From: Acidobacteriota bacterium | GTDB lineage: Bacteria > Acidobacteriota > Terriglobia > Bryobacterales > Bryobacteraceae | Assembly: GCA_026394095.1 (NCBI GenBank) | Contig: JAPKYY010000095.1 | Location: 1 to 5,198, forward strand | Reading direction: 5' to 3' | DNA: 5,198 nt | In this document: piece by piece, positions 1-5,198 of the stretch | How positions within the stretch are numbered: position 1 is the first letter of the stretch | Layout: each line of letters starts with the position of its first letter | Notes under the pieces: generated by a model | Told to the model about the DNA's origin: nothing | Databases searched by the model: none | Seen by the model: only the letters and a program-made list of their open reading frames with translations | Position numbers and translations under genes: made by a program

Positions 1-549
1 GGTAGCAGACTGGAAAACGAGGAGAGAACTTTTTTTGAAATTGAGTTGCCGCAACCGGACACGGCTATTGTTTTGAGCGAATTGGCGGCGCTTCCAGCCG
101 TGCTGGGGGTTGAAGAAGTGCGGAGCATGGAAAAGATCTACGGTAAGCGGATCATCATCATGGGAGGCGGCGCACAGGTGGCGCAGGTGGCCATTGGAGC
201 GATTTCAGAAGCCGACCGCCACAACCTGCGTGGCGAACATATCTCGATCGATACGATTCCGCTGGTGGGTGAGCAGCAACTGGCCGATGCGGTGAGGGCT
301 GTGGCGCGGCTGCCACGGGCCAAGGCGCTGGTGCTGGCCGGTTCTCTTATGGGTGGAGAAATCGAGATTGCCGTACGCGAAGTTCGGGCGCAGGGTTTGC
401 TTGTGGTGAGCCTGAATATGGCCGGCAGCGTGCCCGAGGCAGCCGATCTGGTGGTTTCAGACCCGGTGCAGGCGGGGGTAATGACGGTGATGGCTGTTGC
501 AGATACTGCAAAATTCAACGTCGCACGTCTGAAGCAAAGAGTGTTTTAG
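1..549 (+). CDS. ACT/DUF5612-like protein, 3' part (5' end outside window)
   Basis: The frame is open from base 1, so this is the C-terminal 182 residues of a longer protein. A TTG at 46 could be taken as a start, but the 15 codons before it continue sensible protein (ending [10 protein letters not shown]), so I treat the gene as truncated by the window edge. The first ~40 residues resemble the last strand and helix of an ACT domain ([17 protein letters not shown]). The rest is a glycine-rich alpha/beta domain with the segments [36 protein letters not shown] and [22 protein letters not shown] [18 protein letters not shown], ending [19 protein letters not shown]. This pattern matches my recollection of the DUF5612 family, best known from methanogenic archaea and of unknown function. 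There is no signal peptide or membrane segment in the visible part, so it is probably cytosolic. The J-domain gene starts 14 bp downstream on the same strand, so the two are probably co-transcribed. The family call is fairly sure; the function is unknown. Confidence 0.8.
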   Translation, partial: GSRLENEERTFFEIELPQPDTAIVLSELAALPAVLGVEEVRSMEKIYGKRIIIMGGGAQVAQVAIGAISEADRHNLRGEHISIDTIPLVGEQQLADAVRAVARLPRAKALVLAGSLMGGEIEIAVREVRAQGLLVVSLNMAGSVPEAADLVVSDPVQAGVMTVMAVADTAKFNVARLKQRVF

Positions 550-563
550 GCCGATATTCCGAT

Positions 564-1211
564 TTGAGCAGCATCAGTCCCCCCATTCCCGAAAATCTCG
601 CTCGCGCTTACTCGATTCTCGAAGTGCGCCCGATGTGTACGAGCGAAGAAGTGCGCGCCGCCTATCTTGATCTGGTGAAGATCTGGCACCCCGACCGTCA
701 CCAAACCGAGCCCGAACGCCTTCGTCGCAAGGCCGAAGACAAACTCAAAGAAATCGTGGATGCTTACGAGACGATTCAGAAGCACGGTGAGATGGCAGAA
801 GAGGTCCCGCTCATCGCCATGGATTTTGGGGAGTTTTGGGGCTTTATCGATGAAATGGGCAAAACGGTGATTCATCCGGAGTTTACGCAGGCGAGAGGGT
901 TTGTGCGTGGGCTTGCGGCAGTACAGTCGGTGGAGAAGTGGGGTTTTATCGACAAGAACGGCCATTGGCGCATCAATCCGCTCTATGAGGATTGCTCAGA
1001 CTTTGCCGAGGGGCTGGCGGCAGTGCGCTGGTATGGGCGTTGGGGATTTATCGATTCGCAAGGGGCTTTCGCGATTCCGCCTCGTTATCAGGAAGCGCGG
1101 AGCTTTACCGATGGCTGGGCTGATGTACGACTGGGTGCGAGGTGGGGGAAGGTAAATCCGGCAGGGGAACTGGTTTTCGATCCGACAGGCAGTGGCCATC
1201 ATATCTCCTAA
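564..1211 (+). CDS. J-domain protein with C-terminal WG repeats
   Basis: A 215-residue protein in two parts. Residues ~13-73 form a DnaJ-type J domain: helix I (ARAYSILEV), helix II (EEVRAAYLDLVKIW), the HPD tripeptide at 42-44, and helix III (KAEDKLKEIVDAYETIQ). The HPD motif normally stimulates an Hsp70 (DnaK) ATPase. Residues 92-207 are three full WG repeats and one partial, each starting WGFID or WGKVN. There is no zinc-finger or glycine-rich DnaJ segment, so this is not classical DnaJ. It is a J-like adaptor whose WG array probably binds a client or partner (inference). No signal peptide or membrane segment is seen. I chose the TTG start at 564 because it sits just before helix I and no ATG or GTG lies upstream in frame before the previous gene; no clear Shine-Dalgarno sequence is present. 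The first later ATG (633) would cut helix I. The 14-bp gap to the upstream gene suggests an operon. Confidence 0.85.
   Translation: MSSISPPIPENLARAYSILEVRPMCTSEEVRAAYLDLVKIWHPDRHQTEPERLRRKAEDKLKEIVDAYETIQKHGEMAEEVPLIAMDFGEFWGFIDEMGKTVIHPEFTQARGFVRGLAAVQSVEKWGFIDKNGHWRINPLYEDCSDFAEGLAAVRWYGRWGFIDSQGAFAIPPRYQEARSFTDGWADVRLGARWGKVNPAGELVFDPTGSGHHIS
837..1184 (+). repeat. WG repeat array within the J-domain protein
   Basis: The Trp-Gly pairs start at residues 92, 126, 160 and 194, exactly 34 residues (102 bp) apart, giving three complete units and a 14-residue partial fourth. Shared positions are WGFID..G, then a proline near position 14 (HPEF, NPLY, PPRY), an aromatic in ARGF/CSDF/ARSF, and GLAAV or GWADV near the end. 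The units differ clearly at DNA level, so this is an old protein repeat and not a recent tandem duplication. Confidence 0.85.
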
Positions 1212-1244
1212 AAAGAATGGGCCGCCCAAATGAAGGCGACCCAT
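1211..1244 (-). terminator. Leftward rho-independent terminator for the PilZ remnant
   Basis: Bases 1217-1221 (ATGGG) pair with 1240-1244 (CCCAT), and 1223-1226 (CGCC) pair with 1235-1238 (GGCG). One C/A mismatch lies between the two stems and the loop is eight bases. Read on the minus strand, the hairpin is followed by TCTTTTTAG, a T-rich tail, so it fits an intrinsic terminator for leftward transcription. Read rightward there is no T tract, although the hairpin sits directly after the J/WG stop codon and could slow transcription both ways. It lies 36 bp past the last stop of the PilZ remnant, which supports that having been a real leftward transcription unit. Confidence 0.6.
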
Positions 1245-1279
1245 AAGAACTGCTAAGGAGACGGACGAATGACAAAAAT

Positions 1280-1519
1280 TTATTGTACGTGGGGGCTGGA
1301 AGAACCGCTCGTACGGAACTCGTATTGTTGAATTTCAAGGGCTGCTTTGCCGTCTTAGCATCGTACGATCATATTGACTGTCTTGCCCGCGCCCGCTTCA
1401 TCCGCGCTGCGTTTTGACAAAACTTTGTAGCGAACCTCACGCTCGATCGGGAACCGATCTGAGGCCCGACGATCACTCGCGTCCTTGACGCCTCGACTGC
1501 TGCTTTGCATTCCAAACAC
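1280..1519 (-). pseudogene. Broken single-domain PilZ gene (internal deletion plus stop)
   Basis: Reading leftward from a GTG at 1519, with AGGAG at 1533-1529 and nine bases between, gives 54 residues to a TAA at 1357-1355. Residues 17-32 read RRASDRFPIEREVRYK, followed by KVLSKR and GAGKTVNM, the N-terminal pattern of short acidobacterial PilZ proteins; RR near the start is part of the RxxxR c-di-GMP-binding motif in this family. In the same frame, beyond the TAA, the reading continues DGKAALEIQQYEFRTSG and stops at TAA 1282-1280. EFRT is the usual PilZ C-terminal end in these proteins. The middle strands, including the second binding motif (DxSxxG-like), are absent: TVNM runs straight into IVRC, where about 40 residues are expected. 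The TAA sits where a sense codon is expected between VRC and DGKAA. Retained plus missing residues give ~120, a normal single-domain length. The identification comes from recalled family patterns; the frame, Shine-Dalgarno sequence and stops are read directly. Confidence 0.75.
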
Positions 1520-1528
1520 TATGTTGTT

Positions 1529-1533
1529 CTCCT
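1529..1533 (-). promoter_or_regulatory. Shine-Dalgarno sequence deciding the PilZ-remnant start
   Basis: On the minus strand AGGAG lies nine bases before the GTG at 1519. The in-frame ATG at 1510 is 18 bases away, so GTG is the better start. It is one of the clearest ribosome-binding sites in the window and shows that the broken gene once had normal translation signals. Confidence 0.6.
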
Positions 1534-1542
1534 GTCACTGTT

Positions 1543-1568
1543 AGGATGCGCCATAAGGCGGAAATCCT
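1543..1568 (-). other. Hairpin in the leader of the PilZ remnant
   Basis: Bases 1543-1547 (AGGAT) pair with 1564-1568 (ATCCT), and 1549-1552 (CGCC) pair with 1557-1560 (GGCG) around an ATAA loop, with a 1x3 internal bulge. It lies just upstream of the PilZ Shine-Dalgarno sequence, in what would be the 5' untranslated RNA reading leftward, and 61 bp before the RidA-family start reading rightward. It could be a leader structure or an operator. I do not recognise a known riboswitch in it. Confidence 0.3.
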
Positions 1569-1596
1569 CAATCCCCTGTTGGGTCTAATTTTACTG

Positions 1597-1610
1597 AGTA
1601 CAAAGGTACT
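1597..1610. other. Short perfect inverted repeat upstream of the RidA-family gene
   Basis: AGTAC at 1597-1601 and GTACT at 1606-1610 are perfect inverted copies around AAAG, followed by ATTTTTG and then the RidA-family ATG at 1629. TACTAT at 1607-1612 would serve as a moderate -10 box, but I see no matching -35 box. The repeat could be an operator for the divergent promoters or a weak hairpin. The stem has only five pairs, so chance is possible. Confidence 0.25.
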
Positions 1611-1628
1611 ATTTTTGTCTGGTTTAGA

Positions 1629-2099
1629 ATGCTATCTATGCAACTCTCACCGAGCCGATACACATTCTTGTTCGCCTTTTCTTTGCTTTTAGCTCCCGGA
1701 TTGATGTTTGCCGAGAAGAAAGCAGTGCTTCCCGCAGGTGCTTCTACTGCCGGGCCGTACTCTCCTGGAATCCTTTCTAATGGAACCCTTTATGTAGCAG
1801 GCCAGATTGGCCGCGATGCAAAGGGGAATATCCCTGACAACTTCGAAGAGGAAGTAAAAGCTTGCCTCGACAACATCGACCGAATTCTCAAAGAAGCCGG
1901 CGTGACTCCCGCGAACGCAGTTGCAGTTCAGGTTTATCTGACCGACATGGATCTTTTCGACCGAATGAATAAAGTCTACATGACGTTTTTCCCTGAGCCG
2001 CGTCCGGCCCGTACGACCGTGGGTGTGGCGAAGCTGGTTGGCAAGTCGCGGATCGAGATCACTGTGACTGCCGACGCCACCGGGGCTAAGAAGAAGTAG
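1629..2099 (+). CDS. Exported RidA/YjgF/UK114-family protein
   Basis: A 156-residue protein with an N-terminal export signal followed by a complete RidA domain (~35-152). The first 28 residues have a basic residue (R10) and a hydrophobic run (YTFLFAFSLLLAPGLMFA); cleavage after A28 is likely, although Met at -3 is not ideal. RidA-family marks are present: GPYSPG at 42-47, LYVAGQIG at 54-61, PARTTVGVAKL with the key arginine R128, and RIEITVTA with E143, which correspond to the substrate-binding Arg and Glu of E. coli RidA. Cytosolic RidA hydrolyses reactive enamine/imine intermediates made by PLP enzymes; an exported paralogue with the same pocket may act on a different periplasmic substrate (inference). 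The first ATG (1629) is used; ATG 1638 is an alternative that keeps the signal peptide. No strong Shine-Dalgarno sequence is visible. It is divergent from the PilZ remnant and converges on rarA with a 14-bp overlap at the 3' ends. Confidence 0.88.
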   Translation: MLSMQLSPSRYTFLFAFSLLLAPGLMFAEKKAVLPAGASTAGPYSPGILSNGTLYVAGQIGRDAKGNIPDNFEEEVKACLDNIDRILKEAGVTPANAVAVQVYLTDMDLFDRMNKVYMTFFPEPRPARTTVGVAKLVGKSRIEITVTADATGAKKK

Positions 2100-2115
2100 C
2101 TTCGCGGCGTTTTTT
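2074..2115 (+). terminator. Possible terminator of the RidA-family gene
   Basis: ACGCC at 2074-2078 pairs with GGCGT at 2106-2110, immediately followed by a run of T (2110-2115). Inside, GAAG and CTTC (2093-2096, 2100-2103) form a second small stem around the stop codon TAG. It overlaps the end of this gene and the 3' end of rarA. The large loop between the outer arms makes it weaker than a classical terminator. Confidence 0.35.
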
Positions 2116-3278
2116 CCATTCCTCAAGTCTTTCGCGAATCTTGGCTTCGACGCCCCGGTTGGTTGGGTGGTAAAACTCAGTACCTTCGAGCCCCGGCGGC
2201 AAACACTTCATGCCCACCACTGCGTCCGCGCTCTGGTGGGCATGCTGGTATCCGGTGCCGTAGCCGAGCTCTTTCATCAAACGTGTGGGGGCTTTGCGCT
2301 TTTGCATGGGGAGGGGCTGGGCGTGGGTTTCTCTTGCCGCTGCGTGGGCTGTTTTTAGCGCCTGTTAGGCCGCGTCGCTTTTGGCGGCCATGTGTCTTCA
2401 ACGGCCATACGCACAAGGCGGCGGGCCAGGTACATGCGGTCTTCACCGGATTCGAGCATGCGGGCGAGCCAGTAGATGGCGGCATCGGGGTCGCTCGAGC
2501 GGACGCTCTTGTGGAGAGCGCTCACCAGGTTGTAGTGTTCTTCGCCGCTCTTGTCATAGAGCAGCATCTTGCGTTCGAGAACGCCTTCGAGGCTGGTTTG
2601 TGTGATGCGGCCGCCGTCGGCTACAGATGCTGCCATCTCAACGAGGTTCAGCGCATTGCGGGCATCGCCGTTGACGAAGCTGGCGATCATTTCGGGTACT
2701 TGCTCGTCTGCTTCGACGCTCATCTCCTTGAGGCCACGGTTTACCAGTTCGGCCAGTTCTTCGATGGAGAGCCCGCGCAGGGTGAAGACCTTGGCCCGGC
2801 TGAGCAGAGCGCCATTGACCTCAAAGCTTGGGTTTTCGGTGGTGGCCCCGATGAGCACGATGTCGCCCCGCTCGACATAAGGCAGGAAGGCATCCTGCTG
2901 GGCCTTGTTGAAGCGATGGATTTCGTCTACAAAAACGACGGTTCGCCGGCCATAGCGGAGATTCTTTTCCGCTTCGGCCATGACGGTTTTGATCTCTTTG
3001 ATGCCGCTGAGGACGGCGCTGAAAGGGATGAAGTCGGCTTTAGATTCTTTGGCCAGCAGGCGGGCGATGGTGGTTTTACCTACACCCGGAGGCCCCCAGA
3101 GGATCATGCTCTTGAGCTTGTCCTTGTCGACCATGGTACGTATAGGCCTACCAGGCGCCAGCAGATGGCGCTGGCCTACTACATCTTCGAGACGTTCGGG
3201 GCGGAGACGTTCGGCCAGGGGCCGGGTTGCGGCACCTAAATCTTGCGATGCGGGTTCATCGCCGAAGAGACTGCTCAT
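2086..3278 (-). pseudogene. rarA: rarA (mgsA), disrupted by internal deletion, frameshift and stop
   Basis: RarA/MgsA/WRNIP1 is a AAA+ ATPase acting at stalled replication forks. Residues 1-295 are intact: Walker A GPPGVGKT (62-69), Walker B VVFVDEIHRF (114-123), sensor 1 IGATTENPS (143-151), arginine finger R161 in LLSRAKV, and sensor 2 GDARNAL (204-210). After AVED (base 2394) the frame gives 12 unrelated residues and stops at 2357-2355. Two bases on, in another frame, RarA sequence resumes from 2391: MAAKSDAA, then TAA at 2367-2365 where family members have Tyr (KSNAVY in E. coli), then QALKTAHAAARETHAQPLP, then APTRLMKELGYG, and PTNRGVEAKIRERLEEW to a TAG at 2086. By comparison with E. 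coli RarA, about 40 residues (VGNADPRA to VYLA) are missing. Retained plus missing comes to ~436, the normal family length. The ATG overlaps the upstream methyltransferase stop (ATGA). A 307-residue AAA+ fragment without the C-terminal oligomerisation domain could still be made. Confidence 0.85.
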
Positions 3279-4045
3279 TCGGCCTCGCCCCGTTGGCGCG
3301 CCGCCTCGTAGAGAAATACCGCGGCTGCGATGGCGGCATTCAAGCTTTCAACGCCCTGGGTTGGGATTCGCACGGGTTGGGTCGCCTTGCGTACGGCTTC
3401 ACTCAGGCCCTGGCCTTCACTGCCGATCACAATCGCACAGGGCCCGCGCCAGTCGACGTCTTTGGCGAGTTTGCCGCTGTCGCCTGCATCACCGGCAGCT
3501 CCGTAGAGGGTTAGCTTCAATTCACTCAATTCGCCGCGGAAGACAGGAAGCCTAAAGATGCTTCCCGATGAGGCGCGCAGAACCTTGGGATTGGCAAAAT
3601 CGACTGTGCCGCGCAGGGCGAAAACTGCTGTGGCCCCGAAGGCTTCGGCAGAGCGGAGGATGGTGCCGGCGTTGCCGGGGTCCTGCACGCTATCGAGGGC
3701 GACGATGAGGGGGTTGCCTTCAAAGAGCATCTTGCGGTCCCACTGTGGGGCTCGCACGAGCGCCATGATGCCCTGGGGAGTTTCCATGCTGGATAGATCG
3801 CGATAGACGGAGTCTGGGAGTTCGAGGATTCGGTCTGCAACCGCGCCTACTCCCGAGAGTCCTTGTGCGGTGCCGATGATGGCTTCGATCTTCATTCCAC
3901 TGGTGAGAGCTTCTTCGAGGAGGTGAAATCCTTCGGCCACGAGGCAGCCGTCTTCTGTGGCCGTCCCTTTTTGGATGGCCCTCTTTACGACTTTCATAAG
4001 AGGGTTCTGTAAACTCGAAATCCGCTCGATGCGCGATACGTCCAT
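3275..4045 (-). CDS. SpoU/TrmH-family RNA 2'-O-methyltransferase
   Basis: A complete 256-residue SPOUT-class enzyme that methylates ribose 2'-OH in rRNA or tRNA using S-adenosylmethionine. Residues ~5-100 form the substrate-binding domain, starting ERISSLQNPLMKVVKRA with LVAEGFHLLEEAL at 35-47. The catalytic knot domain (~112-250) shows SpoU motif 1, DPGNAGTILRSAEAFG (122-137, with N125 and R131), motif 2, IVIGSEGQGLS (205-215), and motif 3, VRIPTQGVESLNAAIAAAVF (225-244, with S234 and N236). All three are intact. The overall form resembles RlmB/TsnR-like proteins, but the exact RNA target cannot be told from sequence, so I give no symbol. The ATG at 4045 fits the usual start of the family. 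It is the first gene of a leftward unit: its TGA overlaps the rarA ATG (ATGA), so rarA would be translationally coupled to it. The divergent DUF218 gene begins 27 bp away. Confidence 0.92.
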   Translation of the reverse strand: MDVSRIERISSLQNPLMKVVKRAIQKGTATEDGCLVAEGFHLLEEALTSGMKIEAIIGTAQGLSGVGAVADRILELPDSVYRDLSSMETPQGIMALVRAPQWDRKMLFEGNPLIVALDSVQDPGNAGTILRSAEAFGATAVFALRGTVDFANPKVLRASSGSIFRLPVFRGELSELKLTLYGAAGDAGDSGKLAKDVDWRGPCAIVIGSEGQGLSEAVRKATQPVRIPTQGVESLNAAIAAAVFLYEAARQRGEAE

Positions 4046-4072
4046 AGCTTCAGTAGACTAAATTCAAGCCAG
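4046..4072. promoter_or_regulatory. 27-bp divergent gap between methyltransferase and DUF218 genes
   Basis: Two divergent genes start here with only 27 AT-richer bases between them, so at least one promoter must lie inside the neighbouring coding sequence. Reading rightward, TAGACT at 4054-4059 matches a -10 box at four of six positions and lies 13 bases before the TTG at 4073. There is no Shine-Dalgarno sequence for the TTG, so a very short leader or leaderless message is possible. This is inferred from spacing alone. Confidence 0.3.
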
Positions 4073-4660
4073 TTGAAGAAATTTTTGTCCATTGTCGCCG
4101 CGATTTTTCTCGGGATCTGGGTTTACCAGGTCGCGCAAATCACCATTGCCGTGCGTCATCAGGCCCAAGTGGATGAGGCGCGGCCGGCTGACGTGATTGT
4201 TGTGCTGGGTGCTGCGGAATACAACGGCAGACCTTCTCCGGTCTTCAAAAGCCGCCTCGACCATGCCTATGATTTATTCGCGAAAAAGTTGGCCCCACGT
4301 CTGTTGACCACTGGGGGCTCGGGTGGAGAACTGGTTCACACCGAAGCCGAAGTAGGCCGCCAATATCTGGCTGCGAAGGGAATTCCGGTTGAGATGATCT
4401 ATATCGAGCCGGACGGTGCTACAACGGCGCAATCGACAGCGGCCAGTGCCGAGATTCTCAAAAGGATGGGTTGGAACACTTGCATCCTCGTCAGCGACGG
4501 GTATCACCTGTTTCGTGCCAAGCGAATGATGGCGTCGCACGGCCTCGATTGTGCCGGGTCGCCCAGACAGGCCAAAGAGTTATCGAGCTTCCAGACGGGC
4601 TGGCTATATTTGCGCCAGGCGGTTGGATATTCGCTTTTCGATCTGGGCCTACGCTTTTAG
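4073..4660 (+). CDS. YdcF/ElyC/SanA-like DUF218 membrane-anchored protein
   Basis: A complete 195-residue protein with one N-terminal membrane segment (FLSIVAAIFLGIWVYQVAQI, ~4-23) and a DUF218 domain on the far side. Domain marks are ADVIVVLGAA (39-48) with NGRPSPVFKSRLDHAYDLF (51-69), LLTTGGSGGE (77-86) with HTEAEVGRQYLAAKGIP (89-105), IEPDGATTAQSTAASAEIL (111-129), and LVSDGYHLFRAKRMM (139-153), which carries the conserved Asp and His near the putative active site. Relatives ElyC and SanA affect envelope integrity and vancomycin or detergent sensitivity; the biochemical reaction is not settled. The TTG start is the only start codon before the membrane segment in this frame. It has no good ribosome-binding site. 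The gene converges on the DUF1080 gene, and their 3' ends overlap by 12 bp. The family call is firm; the cellular role is inferred. Confidence 0.88.
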   Translation: MKKFLSIVAAIFLGIWVYQVAQITIAVRHQAQVDEARPADVIVVLGAAEYNGRPSPVFKSRLDHAYDLFAKKLAPRLLTTGGSGGELVHTEAEVGRQYLAAKGIPVEMIYIEPDGATTAQSTAASAEILKRMGWNTCILVSDGYHLFRAKRMMASHGLDCAGSPRQAKELSSFQTGWLYLRQAVGYSLFDLGLRF

Positions 4661-5198
4661 CGCGCGGGCAGTGATTTTGCGAAACTTGACCGGGCCGTGG
4701 TCTCCCTGGATCATGATTGGGCCCTTAGGGGCTTCGGGCAGATTCATGGCCGAGCGGGTTGGGCCTTCGCACTCGACGTTTTCCTGCACCAATTGGCCGT
4801 TGTAGATGACTTTCAAGAACTTTGCATTTTCAGTTTTCTTGCCGTCTTTGAATCGCGGGGCGCGGAAGGAGATCTGGTAGCTTTGCCATTCGCCGGGGGG
4901 CTTTGAGGCATTGACGCGGGCGACGCTGCCGCCGACGGGTTTGTTGTCGATCCAGCGGTGGTAGATCGAGCCGCCATCCTGTGTGCCGATCCTGGCTACA
5001 CCGAAGCTGTCGAAGATCTGTACCTCGTAAAGGCCATTCAGGTAGATGCCGGAATTGGAGCCTTTCGGAATCTGAAACTCGACGTCCAGTTCCACATCTC
5101 CAAACAGCGCCACAGAGACGATGTTGTTCACCTTGCCTGCGGGGCCATTGGCGAGGAGGCCACTGTCAACGGTCCATTGTTGGGGTTTGCCGTCCTGA
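4649..5198 (-). CDS. DUF1080 (3-keto-disaccharide hydrolase-type) protein, 5' end outside window
   Basis: The minus frame is open from the right edge to a TAG at 4651-4649, giving the C-terminal 182 residues. A GTG at 5131 could be mistaken for a start, but upstream codons read DGKPQQWTVDSGLLANG, the normal DUF1080 continuation (DGKPxxWxVEDGxL), so the gene is only partial. It then reads NNIVSVALFGDVELDVEF, PKGSNSGIYLNGLYEVQI and DGGSIYH, GEWQSYQISFRAPRF and GPIMIQGDHGPVKFRKI, the concanavalin-like beta-sandwich pattern of this family (formerly DUF1080). Members hydrolyse 3-keto-glycosides or act as carbohydrate-binding exported proteins, and are abundant in Planctomycetes, Verrucomicrobia, Bacteroidetes and Acidobacteria. 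The signal peptide, if any, lies outside the window. Its last four codons overlap the end of the convergent DUF218 gene. The family call is strong; substrate specificity cannot be read. Confidence 0.9.
   Translation of the reverse strand, partial: QDGKPQQWTVDSGLLANGPAGKVNNIVSVALFGDVELDVEFQIPKGSNSGIYLNGLYEVQIFDSFGVARIGTQDGGSIYHRWIDNKPVGGSVARVNASKPPGEWQSYQISFRAPRFKDGKKTENAKFLKVIYNGQLVQENVECEGPTRSAMNLPEAPKGPIMIQGDHGPVKFRKITARALKA

Noticed and set aside
1269..1331. A 20-codon plus-strand ORF (MTKIYCTWGLEEPLVRNSYC) with AAGGAG eight bases upstream
   Set aside because: The Shine-Dalgarno sequence and spacing are good, but it is exactly antisense to the PilZ C-terminal remnant, whose conserved residues explain the sequence. 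No known leader-peptide or precursor motif is recognised.
1355..1369. Stop codon reassignment or readthrough, because TAA interrupts both pilZ and rarA
   Set aside because: TAA ends the J/WG gene normally, the expected residues at the two sites differ, and both genes also have internal deletions. Decay explains both better than recoding.
1543..1568. A c-di-GMP riboswitch in the PilZ leader
   Set aside because: Only one small hairpin is visible, and none of the conserved GEMM-type sequence elements are present.
2086..2307. A separate 73-residue minus-strand protein starting at an ATG
   Set aside because: Its sequence (LMKELGYG, PTNRGVEAKIRERLEEW) is the C-terminus of RarA, and the same frame continues upstream with RarA-like residues past a stop. 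It is part of the broken gene.
2163..3239. A long plus-strand ORF of 358 codons opposite rarA
   Set aside because: It is a shadow of the high-GC rarA coding sequence with no recognisable domain. The opposite strand carries all the AAA+ motifs.

Overview
The window is bacterial chromosome with moderately high GC, tightly packed genes and no mobile-element, CRISPR, rRNA or tRNA signature. Three things suggest an acidobacterium, perhaps of the Bryobacterales/Solibacter group: a PilZ remnant of the RR..R.PIEREVRYK...EFRT type, a DUF1080 sugar-hydrolase-type protein, and frequent TTG/GTG starts. This placement is inferred from recalled protein families and was not tested by a search.

Layout. On the plus strand, bases 1-549 hold the 3' part of an ACT/DUF5612-like gene. 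It is followed 14 bp later by a J-domain protein with WG repeats (564-1211). The 417-bp stretch 1212-1628 has no intact gene, but it is not empty. On the minus strand it carries a broken PilZ-domain gene (1519-1280) with its own Shine-Dalgarno sequence, and a hairpin terminator reading leftward (1244-1211). A divergent plus-strand gene then encodes an exported RidA-family protein (1629-2099).

Bases 4045-2086 on the minus strand form a two-gene operon: a SpoU/TrmH-family RNA methyltransferase, then rarA joined by an ATGA overlap. The rarA gene is broken. Its N-terminal AAA+ part (295 codons) is intact. About 40 codons of the helical region are then missing with a change of frame, a TAA follows eight codons later, and the C-terminal domain continues in the new frame down to 2086. 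Divergent from this operon, with only 27 bp between, is a TTG-initiated membrane-anchored YdcF/ElyC (DUF218) protein (4073-4660). It converges on, and overlaps by 12 bp, a DUF1080 protein whose 5' end lies beyond the right edge.

How the genes relate. The genes are mostly housekeeping or accessory: RNA modification, fork-repair ATPase, envelope DUF218, chaperone-like J/WG protein, sugar hydrolase. They do not form one obvious pathway. I found no convincing new multi-gene system. The most notable feature is gene decay. Two minus-strand genes 0.9 kb apart carry the same kind of damage: an internal loss of about 40 codons followed within a few codons by a TAA, with recognisable sequence on both sides.
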